A DNA stretch of 64,000 nt from Cupriavidus cauae (GTDB lineage: Bacteria; Pseudomonadota; Gammaproteobacteria; Burkholderiales; Burkholderiaceae), in NCBI RefSeq assembly GCF_008632125.1, contig NZ_VWRN01000023.1:120872-184871 (forward strand), written 5' to 3'. Below, piece by piece: positions 48,296 to 59,029 of the stretch. The notes beneath the pieces were generated by a model that was not told the origin of the DNA, searched no databases, and saw only the letters and a list, made by a program, of their open reading frames with translations. The position numbers and the translations under genes are program-made. Numbering within the stretch: the stretch's first letter is position 1; each line of letters begins with the position of its first letter.

Positions 48296-48811
48296 TCAAA
48301 GCGGCCCAGAGGACGCATGCAGCGCCCGCAGCATCGCTCGCCGCGAGGCACCGGAAGCGCTGTCCCGATCGTCCGGAACGCCACCGCTGCCCATCACCAG
48401 CACGGGCGGCACGGCGGCTTGCCCGGACTCCACAGGCGCCAGCCGAAGCACCGCGGCAACCCCACCCAACTGCCAGCACGCCACCACGCGGGCCCTGACT
48501 TGTCCGCCGTCGGGCAACGCGACGACGATCCGAGCCGCCGAACCGCCCGGCGCGACGCCGGCAAGGCGGCATGCCGCCGCCCGCCACGCCCCTCGCCAGG
48601 TACGGCCACCCGACAGCACAGCAGCCACTGCCAGGACCGCCCAACACAGCGGCGCCGTCTCGCCCGCCGCCCAACCCTGCCTTGCCCGCCACAGCAACCA
48701 CAGCAGCGCGGCAAGCTCGCAGCCCAGGAACGCCGTCAGCAGCCAACGCTGCGGATGACGTCCCAGGGACAGCAAGCAAGGGAGGGGCCGGCGGGCGCCG
48801 GCTTCAGGCAC
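48296..48811 (-). CDS. Small membrane protein between fabF and rpoE (YgfX-like, uncertain)
   Basis: This 171-residue frame on the minus strand has two adjacent hydrophobic segments (about 25-45 and 55-70) and a hydrophilic, Arg-rich remainder. That layout recalls YgfX/CptA-like proteins, and relatives often keep an uncharacterised membrane gene at this spot. The GTG start at 48811 overlaps the fabF stop (GTGCCTGA). Sequence conservation to a named family is too weak to assign function. The product might also be a decayed gene. Confidence 0.6.
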   Translation of the reverse strand: MPEAGARRPLPCLLSLGRHPQRWLLTAFLGCELAALLWLLWRARQGWAAGETAPLCWAVLAVAAVLSGGRTWRGAWRAAACRLAGVAPGGSAARIVVALPDGGQVRARVVACWQLGGVAAVLRLAPVESGQAAVPPVLVMGSGGVPDDRDSASGASRRAMLRALHASSGPL

Positions 48812-50036
48812 GACGGAAGACGAGCGTGCCGTTGGTACCGCCGAAGCCAAAGTTGTTCTTGACGGCCACGTCGATCTTCATCTCACGCGCGGTGTTCGGC
48901 ACGTAATCGAGATCGCACTCGGGGTCCTGATTGAAGATGTTGATCGTCGGCGGCGCGACCTGGTGATGCAGCGCCAACACCGTGAAGACCGACTCCAGGC
49001 CGCCGGCGCCGCCCAGCAGATGGCCGGTCATCGACTTGGTGGAGTTCACCGCGATCTTGTAGGCGTGCTCGCCGAAGGCAAGCTTGATCGCGTCGGACTC
49101 GTTCTTGTCGCCCAGCGGCGTCGAGGTGCCGTGCGCGTTCAGGTAGTGCACTTCGTCCGGGTTGATGCCCGCGTTCTTCAGCGCATTGACCATGCAGCGG
49201 CGCGGACCGTCGGTGCTCGGCGCCGTCATGTGGAACGCGTCTCCGCTCATGCCGAAGCCGGACAGTTCGGCGTAGATCTTGGCGCCGCGCGCCTTGGCCG
49301 ACTCGTACTCCTCGAGCATCATCACGCCGGCGCCTTCGCCCAGCACGAAGCCGTCGCGATCGACATCCCACGGACGCGAGGCGGCTGCCGGATCGTCGTT
49401 GCGGGTCGACAGCGCCCGCGCCGCGGCGAAACCGCCGATACCCAGCGGCGACACGGTCGATTCCGCACCGCCGGCGAGCATCGCGTCGGCGTCGCCCGCC
49501 TCGATCAGCCGCGCGGCCAGGCCGATGCTGTGCAGCCCGGTGGTGCAGGCGGTCACGGCGGCCAGGTTCGGGCCCTTGAGGTTATGGTTGATCGACAGGT
49601 GGCCGGAGATCATGTTGATGATCGAGCCGGGCACGAAGAAGGGCGAAATCCGGCGCGGGCCGCGGTTGGTCAGCTCCGCGTGCGTATCCTCGATCATGGG
49701 CAGGCCGCCGATGCCCGAGCCGACCAGCACGCCGATGCGATCGGCGTTGGCCTCGGTCACTTCCAGGCCGCTGTCGCGCAGGGCCTGGGTGCCGGCCGCG
49801 ATGCCATAGTGGATGAAGGTATCCATATGGCGCGCTTCCTTGGCCGGGATGTAGTCCTCGACGTTGAAGCCCTTCACCTCGCCGGCGAAATGCACCGCCA
49901 GCGCGGAATGATCGAATTTGGTGATGGTGGCAATGCCGGACTTGCCGGCAACCAGATTGGCCCAGCCTTCGGCAACCGTGTTTCCGACCGGAGACACAAG
50001 GCCGAGCCCGGTGACGACGACGCGACGACGGCTCAC
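48804..50036 (-). CDS. fabF: 3-oxoacyl-ACP synthase II
   Basis: This 410-residue condensing enzyme elongates acyl-ACP with malonyl-ACP. The catalytic Cys is in [12 protein letters not shown] and the two histidines are in [11 protein letters not shown] and [12 protein letters not shown]. The start is GTG at 50036 with TAGGAAA upstream. A 298-base gap with a strong inverted repeat separates it from acpP. Confidence 0.97.
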   Translation of the reverse strand: MSRRRVVVTGLGLVSPVGNTVAEGWANLVAGKSGIATITKFDHSALAVHFAGEVKGFNVEDYIPAKEARHMDTFIHYGIAAGTQALRDSGLEVTEANADRIGVLVGSGIGGLPMIEDTHAELTNRGPRRISPFFVPGSIINMISGHLSINHNLKGPNLAAVTACTTGLHSIGLAARLIEAGDADAMLAGGAESTVSPLGIGGFAAARALSTRNDDPAAASRPWDVDRDGFVLGEGAGVMMLEEYESAKARGAKIYAELSGFGMSGDAFHMTAPSTDGPRRCMVNALKNAGINPDEVHYLNAHGTSTPLGDKNESDAIKLAFGEHAYKIAVNSTKSMTGHLLGGAGGLESVFTVLALHHQVAPPTINIFNQDPECDLDYVPNTAREMKIDVAVKNNFGFGGTNGTLVFRRA

Positions 50037-50257
50037 TATGATTTCCTACGGGTGGATGAGGCAAGGCGGAACGGGCGGCAGCCCGCGGCACCGTGAAGGC
50101 GCCATGGCGATTCCGCCGCGCCGGCGGACCGGCGCATCGGCCAACATGCCGGCCGGACCGACGGACCCGATCCGGGGCCGCCAGCGCGGCGGCACGATGG
50201 CCGCTGATGGAGCCAGGTTCAGCTCCACCGCAACTCCGCTTGCTCGAACAAACGAAA

Positions 50258-50312
50258 GCCACAGAAAACGGCACAACGGGATCTGACGACCCCTTCGCCC
50301 GTTTTCTGTGGC
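50258..50312 (-). terminator. Long stem-loop (attenuator candidate) between acpP and fabF
   Basis: A perfect 14-bp inverted repeat (gccacagaaaacgg / ccgttttctgtggc) with a 26-base loop begins 23 bases after the acpP stop. On the minus strand it is followed by TTTCGTTTGTT. It could terminate most acpP transcripts, or act as a stabilising or processing hairpin, letting acpP be made in excess over fabF. Confidence 0.65.
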
Positions 50313-50334
50313 CCGGAATCCGGATACGACAGGC

Positions 50335-50574
<240 letters not shown>

Positions 50575-50678
50575 TTAGCCCTCCAGGGAAGTTCGACAAA
50601 AAAGTGGGCGCATTTTAGCAGGTTTGGCCCGTGAAAATGCCGTCCGCAGTCTTTCGCAAGAAATGCGCCCGTTCTTCT

Positions 50679-50712
50679 AAAAAAGGGGGTGACGCCAAGG
50701 CGTCGCGCCCCC
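50679..50712 (-). terminator. Terminator downstream of fabG
   Basis: On the minus strand a GGGGGCGCGACGCC / GGCGTCACCCCC stem with one mismatch region is followed by TTTTTT. It starts right after the fabG stop and 105 bases before acpP. Confidence 0.85.
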
Positions 50713-51462
50713 TCAGTTCATATACATGCCACCGTTGACATGCAGCGTGGTGCCGGTCACATAAGCCGCCTGCGGACCGGCCAGGAAAGCCACCGCGTTG
50801 GCGATGTCCTCCGGCTGACCGAGCCTGCCGAGCGGAATCTGGGTCTTGAGCGCGGCATGCTGCTCTTCCGACAGCACCTTGGTCATATCGGTATCGATAA
50901 ACCCCGGTGCGACGCAATTGACGGTGATGTTGCGGCTGCCGATCTCGCGGGCCAGCGCCCGCGTCATGCCTTCCACGCCCGCCTTGGCCGCAGCATAGTT
51001 CATCTGGCCCGGATTGCCGGTCGAGCCGACCACCGAGGTGATGTTGATGATGCGTCCGCCGCGGGCCTTCATCATCGGCCGCAGCACACCGCGCGACAGG
51101 CGGAATACCGCCGTCAGATTGGTGTCGATCACCGCGCTCCAGTCCTCGTCCTTCATCCGCATCGCCAGCTGGTCCTGCGTGATGCCGGCATTGTTGACCA
51201 GGATATGGATGCCACCGTGATTCTTGACGATCTCGTCGATCAGCGCCTCGCAGCGCGCCGCGTCGTTGACGTCGAGCACCGCGCCGGCGCCCTTGAGCTG
51301 CTCGGCGGCCAGGTATTCGCCGATCGCGGCGGCGCCCTTCTCGCTGGTGGCCGTGCCGATCACCAGCGCGCCCTGCCGGGCCAGTTCCAGTGCGATCGCG
51401 CGGCCGATGCCGCGCGAGGCGCCCGTCACCAGCGCGACCTGATTGTCCAGGGTCTTGCTCAT
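50713..51462 (-). CDS. fabG: 3-oxoacyl-ACP reductase
   Basis: This 249-residue NADPH-dependent SDR enzyme carries out the first reduction of the elongation cycle. It has the cofactor loop TGASRGIG, NNAG, the catalytic Ser in INITSVVGSTG and YAAAK, and a C-terminal VTGTTLHVNGGMYM. Confidence 0.97.
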   Translation of the reverse strand: MSKTLDNQVALVTGASRGIGRAIALELARQGALVIGTATSEKGAAAIGEYLAAEQLKGAGAVLDVNDAARCEALIDEIVKNHGGIHILVNNAGITQDQLAMRMKDEDWSAVIDTNLTAVFRLSRGVLRPMMKARGGRIINITSVVGSTGNPGQMNYAAAKAGVEGMTRALAREIGSRNITVNCVAPGFIDTDMTKVLSEEQHAALKTQIPLGRLGQPEDIANAVAFLAGPQAAYVTGTTLHVNGGMYMN

Positions 51463-51517
51463 CCCGTTATTTCTCCTTGTTCGCTTGGCCTAGCCGTATC
51501 CGTTTGCCGTACGCGGA

Positions 51518-52450
51518 TCAGCCGCGCACCAGCGCCAGCGTGTCCTGCAGCGAGGCCGGATCGACGATCGCGCCGCCGACCAGATTGCCGTCGATGCGCT
51601 TGGTCAGGCCGGCCAGCACCTTGCCCGGGCCGCATTCGATCACATGCGTGACGCCGTCGGCGGCCATCTTCTGCACCGACTCGACCCAGCGCACCGGCGC
51701 CGCGGCCTGACGCACCAGCGCGTCCTTGATCGCCTCCGGATCGTTGACGATCGCCACGTCGACGTTGTTGATCAGCGGGATCGACGGCGCCGAGAACGTG
51801 AGGCCCGCCATGCGTTCGCGCAGGCGGTCCGAGGCTGGCTTGAGCAGCGACGAATGGAACGGCGCCGAGACCGGCAGCGGCAGCGCGCGCTTGGCGCCCT
51901 TGGCCTTGGCGATTTCGCAGGCCTTCTCGACCGCCGCCTTGGCGCCGGCGATCACCACCTGCGCCGGGGCGTTGAAGTTGACGGCTTCGACCACGCCGGC
52001 GGCCGAGGCCTCGGCGCAGGCGGCGCGCACGTCGTCGTCGGACAGGCCGAGAATCGCGGCCATGCCGCCCTCGCCCACCGGCACTGCTTCCTGCATCGCC
52101 TGGGCGCGGAAACGCACCAGCGGCACGGCATCCGCAAACGGAATCACGCCGGCGGCGACCAGCGCCGAATATTCGCCCAGGCTATGGCCGGCCACCAGCG
52201 CCGGGGCCGGGCCGCCGGCCTCGCGCCAGGCGCGGTAGATCGCCACCGCGGCGGTCAGCATCACCGGCTGGGTATTGGTGGTCAGGTTCAGCTCTTCGGC
52301 CGGACCTTCGGCGATCAGGCGCGCCAGGTCCTGGCCGAGCGCGTCGGACGCTTCCTGCAGCGTCGCGCGCACCACCGGGTTGTCGGCGAAGGCATTGAGC
52401 ATTCCGACCGACTGCGAGCCTTGGCCGGGGAAGACGAATGAGAATTTCAT
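51518..52450 (-). CDS. fabD: Malonyl-CoA:ACP transacylase
   Basis: This 310-residue enzyme loads malonyl units on AcpP. It has the N-terminal FVFPGQGSQSVGML, the nucleophile serine in GHSLGEYSAL, the conserved Arg in VRFRAQAMQ and the catalytic His in SAPFHSSLL. ATG 52450 begins at family similarity. fabG follows after 55 bases. Confidence 0.97.
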   Translation of the reverse strand: MKFSFVFPGQGSQSVGMLNAFADNPVVRATLQEASDALGQDLARLIAEGPAEELNLTTNTQPVMLTAAVAIYRAWREAGGPAPALVAGHSLGEYSALVAAGVIPFADAVPLVRFRAQAMQEAVPVGEGGMAAILGLSDDDVRAACAEASAAGVVEAVNFNAPAQVVIAGAKAAVEKACEIAKAKGAKRALPLPVSAPFHSSLLKPASDRLRERMAGLTFSAPSIPLINNVDVAIVNDPEAIKDALVRQAAAPVRWVESVQKMAADGVTHVIECGPGKVLAGLTKRIDGNLVGGAIVDPASLQDTLALVRG

Positions 52451-52549
52451 CGGTTTCCGATCGGTTTGAAAATGGAATCGCCGGTGCGCCATCACGCATC
52501 CGGTCGCGCAGCGGCTGCCGCGCGCCGATGCCGGGCACCGGCCTGCGAA

Positions 52550-53530
52550 TTACATGCGCAGCAGCACCGCGCCCCAGGTGAAACCGCCGCCCACGCCTTC
52601 CATCAGCACGTGGTGGCCGGGGCGGATGCGCCCGTCGCGCACCGCGACGTCGAGCGCCAGCGGAATCGACGCGGCCGAGGTGTTGCCGTGCTCGTGCACG
52701 GTCGCGATCATGCGCTCGAGCGGCAGGCCCAGCTTCTTCGCGGTGCCCTGCATGATGCGGATATTGGCCTGGTGGGGAATCAGCCAGTCGAGCTTCTCGG
52801 CCGGGAAATCTGCCGCGGCCAGCGTTTCGCGCGCGACCTTGTCGAGCACGCTGACGGCGAGCTTGAACACCGCCTGGCCATCCATGTGCAGGAAGGCATT
52901 GCCGGTGATATTGCCGGCCGCCACATTGCCCGGCACGCACAGGATATCGACATGGCTGCCGTCGGCGTGCATCGCCGAGGACAACACGCCGGGCTCGTCC
53001 GAAGCGGTCAGCACGACCGCGCCGGCGCCGTCGCCGAACAGCACGCAGGTGGTGCGATCGTTGAAGTCGAGAATGCGCGAGAACACTTCGGCGCCGATCA
53101 GCAGCACGTTGCGATGCGAGCCGCTGCGGATGAACTTGTCGGCGGTGGCGAGCGCATAGGCGAAGCCCGAGCACACCGCCTGCAGGTCGAACGCCGCGCA
53201 ATGGTTGGTGATGCCGAGCTTCTGCTGCACCAGGCAGGCGGTACTCGGGAACACGTAGTCCGGCGTCGAGGTGGCGACGATGATCAGGTCGATCGACTGG
53301 CGATCGATGCCGGCCGCTTCCAGCGCGCGCTCGGCGGCCTTGACCGCCAGGTCGCTGCTGGTGACATCGGGCTCGGCCCAGTGGCGCGCCGAGATGCCGC
53401 TGCGCGAGACGATCCACTCGTCGCTGGTCTCGATGCCCTTCTCGGCCAGCTGCGCCGCGAGCTCGTGATTGGTGACGCGCCGCGGAGGCAGGTAGCTCCC
53501 CGTGCCGATGATTTTTGCGTAGCTTGTCAT
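52550..53530 (-). CDS. fabH: 3-oxoacyl-ACP synthase III
   Basis: This 326-residue initiating condensing enzyme has its catalytic Cys in [12 protein letters not shown], His in IPHQANIRI and Asn in [13 protein letters not shown] 53530 places the conserved [15 protein letters not shown] at residue 7. It starts fatty-acid chains from acetyl-CoA and malonyl-ACP. Confidence 0.97.
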   Translation of the reverse strand: MTSYAKIIGTGSYLPPRRVTNHELAAQLAEKGIETSDEWIVSRSGISARHWAEPDVTSSDLAVKAAERALEAAGIDRQSIDLIIVATSTPDYVFPSTACLVQQKLGITNHCAAFDLQAVCSGFAYALATADKFIRSGSHRNVLLIGAEVFSRILDFNDRTTCVLFGDGAGAVVLTASDEPGVLSSAMHADGSHVDILCVPGNVAAGNITGNAFLHMDGQAVFKLAVSVLDKVARETLAAADFPAEKLDWLIPHQANIRIMQGTAKKLGLPLERMIATVHEHGNTSAASIPLALDVAVRDGRIRPGHHVLMEGVGGGFTWGAVLLRM

Positions 53531-53662
53531 GTGGTGTCGGATCGTATTGCCGGACTCAGCGCGACCCCGGCGCGGCGGCATGCCGGCCTGGCCGGTGCTG
53601 GCGCGCGGGGCGTGGGACCAGGGGCACCGGCGTCGCCGCTGCCTGGGTGATGCAGGGCAGGA

Positions 53663-54742
53663 TCATGCGGCGTGTGCGCTGCGACCCGCGTCCGGCGGGT
53701 CCGTCTCCTGGCCCGCGGATGCGGTGCCCGCGGTGCTCGTCTTGTTGGCGAACGCCTGCGAAATACGGGCGATGACGCCATTCCTGGCCGCATCATACCC
53801 GCGTTTGATAGCCCACTCAAAAGAGTGGGCATCGGCGGAACCGTGGCTCTTGATCACCAGGCCGCGCAGCCCGAGCAGCGAGGCGCCGTTGTAGCGGGCG
53901 GGATCGAGCCGCCGCGCCAGCCGCGTCAGCACCGGCATCGCGATGCCGGCCAGCAGCTTGGTGAACCAGGAGCGGGTGAATTCCTCCTTGATCATGCTGC
54001 CGATCATCTTGGCCAGGCCTTCGGTGCTCTTGAGCGCCACGTTGCCGACGAAGCCGTCGCACACCACGATGTCGGTGGTGCCCTTGAAGATGTCGTTGCC
54101 CTCGACGTTGCCGTAGAAGTTCAGCTCCGAGGCGCGCAGCAGCTCGCCGGCGCGCTTGACCACCTCGTTGCCCTTGATCACTTCCTCGCCGATGTTCAGC
54201 AGGCCGACCGTCGGGTGTTCCTTGTGGTCGACCACTGCCACCATGGCCTCGGCCATGCGGGCGAATTGCAGCAGATGTTCGGGTTCGCAGTCGGCATTGG
54301 CGCCGAGGTCCAGCACCGTGGTGCCCCAGCCCTGCTCGTTCGGGATCGTGGTGGCGATGGCCGGGCGCTCGATGCCTTCGAGCGTCTTGAGCACATAGCG
54401 CGACACCGCCATCAGCGCGCCGGTGTTGCCGGCCGAGATGCAGGCGTCGGCGCGGCCTTCCTTGACCTGGGTCACCGCGACGCGCATCGACGAATCCTTC
54501 TTCTTGCGCAGCGCGACCTCGACCGGGTCGTCCATCGTGATCACTTCGGTGGCGGCCACCACGGTCACGCGCGGATGGTTCTGCGCGTGCAGCTTCCTGA
54601 GCTGCGGCTCGATGGCATCCGGCCGCCCCACGAGCACCATCTCGGCATCCTCGTGGGCGGCAAGAAAACTGATCGCCGCCGGCACCGTCACGGACACGCC
54701 GTGATCGCCGCCCATGCAGTCGATAGCGAGTTTGATCGTCAT
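53663..54742 (-). CDS. plsX: Phosphate acyltransferase PlsX
   Basis: This 359-residue enzyme converts acyl-ACP to acyl-phosphate for phospholipid synthesis. It has [11 protein letters not shown] at the start, [10 protein letters not shown] and [13 protein letters not shown]. It is slightly longer than usual because of a hydrophilic C-terminal tail of about 20 residues. It lies between rpmF and fabH, the standard order. Confidence 0.96.
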   Translation of the reverse strand: MTIKLAIDCMGGDHGVSVTVPAAISFLAAHEDAEMVLVGRPDAIEPQLRKLHAQNHPRVTVVAATEVITMDDPVEVALRKKKDSSMRVAVTQVKEGRADACISAGNTGALMAVSRYVLKTLEGIERPAIATTIPNEQGWGTTVLDLGANADCEPEHLLQFARMAEAMVAVVDHKEHPTVGLLNIGEEVIKGNEVVKRAGELLRASELNFYGNVEGNDIFKGTTDIVVCDGFVGNVALKSTEGLAKMIGSMIKEEFTRSWFTKLLAGIAMPVLTRLARRLDPARYNGASLLGLRGLVIKSHGSADAHSFEWAIKRGYDAARNGVIARISQAFANKTSTAGTASAGQETDPPDAGRSAHAA

Positions 54743-54829
54743 TGTTTGCTGATGCGCGAGGCGCCGAATCCGCGCTGCGGTGGCCTCGCAGGGAAAGCGG
54801 CGCCAGCGTCCACGCTTGCCGCGCCCAAC

Positions 54830-54856
54830 AAAAAAGCGGCAAGGAGTTTGCCGCTT
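54830..54856 (-). terminator. Terminator/attenuator between rpmF and plsX
   Basis: On the minus strand a perfect 9-bp stem (AAGCGGCAA / TTGCCGCTT) with a five-base loop is followed by TTTTTT. It would separate ribosomal protein expression from lipid genes or reduce read-through. Confidence 0.85.
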
Positions 54857-54916
54857 CTTTGTATGTCTTCTACCTGCAAGCGCGTGCGGGACGCAGCGTC
54901 ACGCCGAGCGAATGCT

Positions 54917-55096
54917 TCAGTCGTTCTTGGTCTTGACGACCTTGCGGCCACGGTAGTAGCCGTTCGGGCTCACGTGGTGGCGCAGGTGCGTCTCACCCGT
55001 GGTCGGCTCGACTGCCAGCGGCGCGACGGACAGGTGATCGTGCGAACGATGCATGCCGCGCTTGGACGGCGACTTCTTGTTCTGTTGAACAGCCAT
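54917..55096 (-). CDS. rpmF: Ribosomal protein L32
   Basis: This 59-residue basic protein ([20 protein letters not shown] at the start, [10 protein letters not shown] at the end) is the bacterial L32 without zinc-binding cysteines. AAGGAG lies seven bases before the ATG. The pairing with a DUF177 gene upstream and plsX downstream is widely conserved. Confidence 0.98.
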   Translation of the reverse strand: MAVQQNKKSPSKRGMHRSHDHLSVAPLAVEPTTGETHLRHHVSPNGYYRGRKVVKTKND

Positions 55097-55229
55097 GATG
55101 ACTCCTTGGAGAATTTGCGGATATTAACACACGCATCCCGCACGAGGCGTAGCCGGGCCCGGCCGGATGCTGATTACGGGTACGACGTTTTTACTGCCGA
55201 AGCGCGCCGCCGCGGACCATGTCCGGGCG

Positions 55230-55823
55230 TCAGTGCTTCGTCTTCAGACTGGCCAGCGCCGCGAAGGGCGATGGCCGCTTTTCTTCCTGCTCGTCCTCGG
55301 GTTCCGGCTCGACGCTGCCGTCGGTGCCGGTCACCAGGCTCTCGTGCACCACCGGACAGACCTCGTGCTTCGGCGCCACCGGCAGCGACAGCAGGATCTC
55401 GTCCTCGATCAGCGCCAGCAGATCGAACCGGCGCGAGCCCGCGATGACATCGATCTCGTCGTCGTCCATCGGCGCGGCGTCGGCCTCGGCTTCGCTGGCC
55501 ACCACCTCGAAGCGGGTCGCGGTCGAGATCGGCTCGGCGTAGACCGCCAGGCAACGCTGGCAGTTCAGCCACATGCTGCCCTGCACCGCCAGATCGAGAA
55601 ACAGGCGCCGGCGCGCCGGCTTGCCGGGCTCGTCCGCTTCGTCCTGAGTGGAACCGCTCATGGTGTAGCGGAACACTTCGTCCGGGGCCGAGGCTGGCGC
55701 TTCGGCGGAGGTCTCGGCTATGATGCGCGGCAATTCACGCGCCGCGATCTCGCCGGCCGCCGAGCCCGAGGACCGGCAGAACTCGAAGAGATCGAACGCT
55801 TGCAAGTCGATGGGCTGAGTCAT
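55230..55823 (-). CDS. yceD: DUF177/YceD family protein, 23S rRNA accumulation-linked
   Basis: This 197-residue acidic protein has the family core LFLDLAVQGSMWLNCQRCLAVY (in part) with the CxxC pair, and a later C in HEVCPVVHESL. YceD proteins affect 23S rRNA accumulation, with unclear mechanism. ATG 55823 starts at IDLQAFDLFEF similarity. It is divergent from the Maf gene, with a 258-base shared upstream region, and is the first gene of the long minus-strand block. Confidence 0.92.
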   Translation of the reverse strand: MTQPIDLQAFDLFEFCRSSGSAAGEIAARELPRIIAETSAEAPASAPDEVFRYTMSGSTQDEADEPGKPARRRLFLDLAVQGSMWLNCQRCLAVYAEPISTATRFEVVASEAEADAAPMDDDEIDVIAGSRRFDLLALIEDEILLSLPVAPKHEVCPVVHESLVTGTDGSVEPEPEDEQEEKRPSPFAALASLKTKH

Positions 55824-56081
55824 GTCGCTGAGTGCGCCTCTGTACCTTGTACCAAGCTGGCGCTGGCAATGCTGCTGAACGCTGGTCCTGTCGCCGCCGC
55901 AACCGTCGAGTGACGAGGCCGCCGCACAAAGTCCATATCGAGCGGACTTTGGCACCTGCAGGACACCACGCGGCGGATGCCTGCGCGGTAAAACGCGTGA
56001 TTATACGTCGAAATCTCCGCCGCGGTCAAAACCGAACGCGCTTTGCCCGTTGCGCATTCCTCTTTCGCTTCAAACACTTAT

Positions 56082-56741
56082 ATGTCTTCCGCTGTGACAC
56101 GCGATGCGGCGCCCGGTGCGGCGCCCGAAGTGGCTTCCCACGCGGCACCGGCCGCGGTTCCCAGGCTGATTCTCGGTTCCAGCTCGCGCTATCGCCGCGA
56201 ACTGCTGGAGCGCCTGCGCATTCCGTTCGAGATCGACGTGCCCGACATCGACGAGACGCCGCTGCCGGGCGAGACACCCGAGGCGACCGCGCTGCGCCTG
56301 TCGCGCCGCAAGGCCGAGGCGATCGCGGCCCGCCATCCCGGCGCGCTGGTGATCGGCTCCGACCAGGTCGCCACGCTGGACGGCACGCAGGTCGGCAAGC
56401 CGGGCTCGCACGAACAGGCCCTGGCGCAATTGCGCTGGATGCGCGGCCGCACCGTGACGTTCCATTCGGCGCTGTGCCTGCTGGACGGCCGCAGCGGCGA
56501 GGTCCAGCTGGAGGACGTGCGCACCCAGGCGACCTTCCGCGAGCTGGATGACGACGAACTGGAAGCCTATCTGCGGCTGGAGCGGCCCTATGACGTGGCC
56601 GGCAGCGCCAAATCGGAGGGACTCGGCATTGCGCTGCTGTCGCGCGTCGAGTCCGACGATCCGACCGCGCTGGTCGGCCTGCCGCTGATCGCGCTGACCA
56701 GCATGCTGCGCCGCGCCGGCTATCCCTTCTTCAAGGCCTGA
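56082..56741 (+). CDS. maf: Maf-like nucleoside triphosphate pyrophosphatase (YceF type)
   Basis: This 219-residue house-cleaning pyrophosphatase hydrolyses non-canonical nucleotides. LILGSSSRYRRELLERL, the catalytic-site VIGSDQVATLDG and the C-terminal VGLPLIALTSMLRRAG are typical. The position beside yceD/rpmF favours the m7GTP-specific YceF subgroup. The first 40 residues are an Ala-rich extension; ATG 56082 is the only ATG near the start. Confidence 0.93.
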   Translation: MSSAVTRDAAPGAAPEVASHAAPAAVPRLILGSSSRYRRELLERLRIPFEIDVPDIDETPLPGETPEATALRLSRRKAEAIAARHPGALVIGSDQVATLDGTQVGKPGSHEQALAQLRWMRGRTVTFHSALCLLDGRSGEVQLEDVRTQATFRELDDDELEAYLRLERPYDVAGSAKSEGLGIALLSRVESDDPTALVGLPLIALTSMLRRAGYPFFKA

Positions 56742-56782
56742 TTCCCCGGGCCTTCCTTCTTCGCTGTCGAGGACATCCGCCC

Positions 56783-57514
56783 ATGAGCGGCACGCTATAC
56801 CTGATTCCCAACACGCTCGGCAAACGCGACGAAGCCGATCCGCTGCCGGCCGTGATCCCGGCCGACGTGCAGCAGATCGCCGCGAGCCTGGACTACCTGG
56901 TCGCGGAAAACGCCAAGACCGCGCGCGCCTATCTGAAGAAGCTCGGGCAGACCTGTCCGCTGGCGCGGCCAATCCAGCAGATCGAGATCCGCGAGCTGAA
57001 CGTCAATACGCCCGAGGCGGCGCTGGCGGAACTGCTGGCCCCGATGCTGGCCGGCCGCGACGCCGGCCTGCTGTCCGAGGCCGGCGTGCCGGCGGTGGCC
57101 GACCCCGGCGCCAATCTGGTGCGGCTCGCCCATGCGCGCGGCGTGCGCGTGCGGCCGCTGGTGGGCCCGAGTTCGATCCTGCTGGCGGTGATGGGCTCCG
57201 GGCTCAATGGCCAGAGCTTTGCGTTCAACGGCTATCTGCCGGTCGATCCGGCCGAGCGCACGCAGCGCCTGCGCGAACTGGAGCAATGGTCGCGCAAGCA
57301 CCGGCAAACCCAGGTCTGGATCGAGACGCCGTATCGCAACGATGCGCTGCTGGCGGCGCTGAAGGCCAGCTGCGCCGGCACCACGCTGCTGTCGATCGCG
57401 GTGGACCTGACGCTGCCGAGCGAGACCATCGTCACGCAGCCGCTGTCGGCCTGGCAGCCGGGCCGGCTTGAACTGCACAAGCGGCCGGCGATCTTTTCGA
57501 TCCTGGCGGCTTGA
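56783..57514 (+). CDS. Tetrapyrrole-methylase-fold SAM methyltransferase (RsmI paralogue)
   Basis: This 243-residue protein has the RsmI-like fold: LYLIPNTLG at the start, SEAGVPAVADPGANLV, VGPSSILLAVMGSGL and IETPYRNDALL. It is shorter than RsmI (usually about 280-290) and lacks the usual C-terminal helix-turn-helix-like extension. RsmI 2'-O-methylates C1402 of 16S rRNA. Whether this protein modifies RNA is unknown. It follows maf by 41 bases. Confidence 0.88.
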   Translation: MSGTLYLIPNTLGKRDEADPLPAVIPADVQQIAASLDYLVAENAKTARAYLKKLGQTCPLARPIQQIEIRELNVNTPEAALAELLAPMLAGRDAGLLSEAGVPAVADPGANLVRLAHARGVRVRPLVGPSSILLAVMGSGLNGQSFAFNGYLPVDPAERTQRLRELEQWSRKHRQTQVWIETPYRNDALLAALKASCAGTTLLSIAVDLTLPSETIVTQPLSAWQPGRLELHKRPAIFSILAA

Positions 57515-57696
57515 GCGGCTGGCCGCGCCGGCCGGCAGGCCTTGGGGCCGGGCCGAGGCGGCCGGGGAGCCGGGGAGCCGAGGAGCGGGCAGCCGGGGCC
57601 GGGCCGAGCAAGCCCAGAAGCACGCAGGCCACCAGGCCGGGAGCCGGCGAGCAAGCCGCGCCGCGCGCGGGTACGCGAGCGCCCCCGGCGATCGAA

Positions 57697-58911
57697 TCAA
57701 TACAGCGACTGCACCCGCGAGTTCCACATCAGCGTCTTGGCGGCCGCGGTGCCGACCGCGGCGCCGAAGCGCTTGGCCACGCGTTCGGCGATGTTCTCCT
57801 TGACCGTGTAGTCGACGATGTTCTCGGCCTTCAGCACGTCGCGCGCCACCGATTCGGCGCTGCCCAGGCCGTCGGCCAGGCCCAGCTCGATGCTGCGCTC
57901 GCCCGACCAGAACAGGCCGGAGAACAGCGTCGGATCGTCCTTCAGGCGGTTGCCGCGCCCTTCCTTGACCACCGCGATGAACTGCTCGTGGATCTGGCGC
58001 AGCATCTGCTCGGCAAAGGCCTTCTGCTGCGGCGACTCGGGCGAGAACGGGTCGAGCATGCCCTTGTTGGCGCCCGAGGTGTACAGCCGGCGCTCGACGC
58101 CGAGCTTGTCCATCAGCCCGGTAAAGCCGAAGCCGTCCATCAGCACGCCGATCGAGCCGACGATGCTGGCCTTGTCGACATAGATCTTGTCCGCCGCGGC
58201 CGCCACGTAATAACCGCCCGAGGCGCAGATCTCCTCGACCACCACATACAGCGGCTTGGACGGATGCAGCGAGCGCAGGCGCTGGATCTCGTCGTTGATG
58301 ATGCCGGCCTGCACCGGCGAGCCGCCGGGCGAGTTGATCTTCAGGATCACGCCGGCGGCGTTGGCATCGGCAAAGGCGGCCTGCAGCGAGGCATTGATCG
58401 ATTCGGCGCTGGCCGGCGTGCCGGCGGCGATCTCGCCCTCCAGCGTGACCATCGCGGTATGCCGGCCGCTGGTGATGGCGCCGTCGGGCTTGAAGTCGAA
58501 CAGCGAGAACAGCACCAGCGCGACCAGCGCGAAGCCGGCAAGACGGAAGAAGATCTTCCAGCGGCGCGCGGCCCGCTGCTCGCGCAAGGTCGCCATCAGC
58601 ACGCGCTCCAGCACATCGCGCTCCCAGCCGGCGCCGGTCTTGACCGGCCCCGCCGACTCGCCCTTGAGCCGCGCCTTGCGCTCGACCGACTCGCGGCGCG
58701 CGGCGGCCTCGGCGTCCCGGACCTCGGCCTCGAGCGGATAGTCGGCGTGGCGCGCGGTTTCAAGCCGCTCGCCGGGCTCGTTCCCGCCCTCACGCCGGAC
58801 CTCGCTTCGGCCCTCGCTTCCGCCCTCTCGCCGGCCCTGGCCCTCGTCGTGGCGACCCGGTTCGGCATCCGGCTCGTTCGGGTTCACCGGCGGTTTGTTC
58901 TGGTCTGTCAT
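57697..58911 (-). CDS. sppA: S49-family signal peptide peptidase SppA-like
   Basis: This 404-residue membrane-anchored serine protease has a charged, repeat-rich N-terminus (about 1-115), one transmembrane helix (about 120-138) and the S49 core (ILKINSPGGSPVQAG, EEICASGGYYVAAAADKI with the nucleophile serine, VGSIGVLMDGF). It likely degrades leftover signal peptides. The N-terminal tract of about 100 residues, with GRREGGSEGRSEVRREGG-type repeats, is not part of the family and resembles other repeat linkers in this window. Confidence 0.92.
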   Translation of the reverse strand: MTDQNKPPVNPNEPDAEPGRHDEGQGRREGGSEGRSEVRREGGNEPGERLETARHADYPLEAEVRDAEAAARRESVERKARLKGESAGPVKTGAGWERDVLERVLMATLREQRAARRWKIFFRLAGFALVALVLFSLFDFKPDGAITSGRHTAMVTLEGEIAAGTPASAESINASLQAAFADANAAGVILKINSPGGSPVQAGIINDEIQRLRSLHPSKPLYVVVEEICASGGYYVAAAADKIYVDKASIVGSIGVLMDGFGFTGLMDKLGVERRLYTSGANKGMLDPFSPESPQQKAFAEQMLRQIHEQFIAVVKEGRGNRLKDDPTLFSGLFWSGERSIELGLADGLGSAESVARDVLKAENIVDYTVKENIAERVAKRFGAAVGTAAAKTLMWNSRVQSLY

Positions 58912-59029
58912 GCAAATACTCTCGAACGGGTGTCACCGCGCAAACATCGTTGCGCAGGCGGCCCCGAGGGTTTCCTCGGTCAAATCGCGGTTCTCGGGGT
59001 TTCCGATGCGCGGTCGCGGCGTCCGCCGC

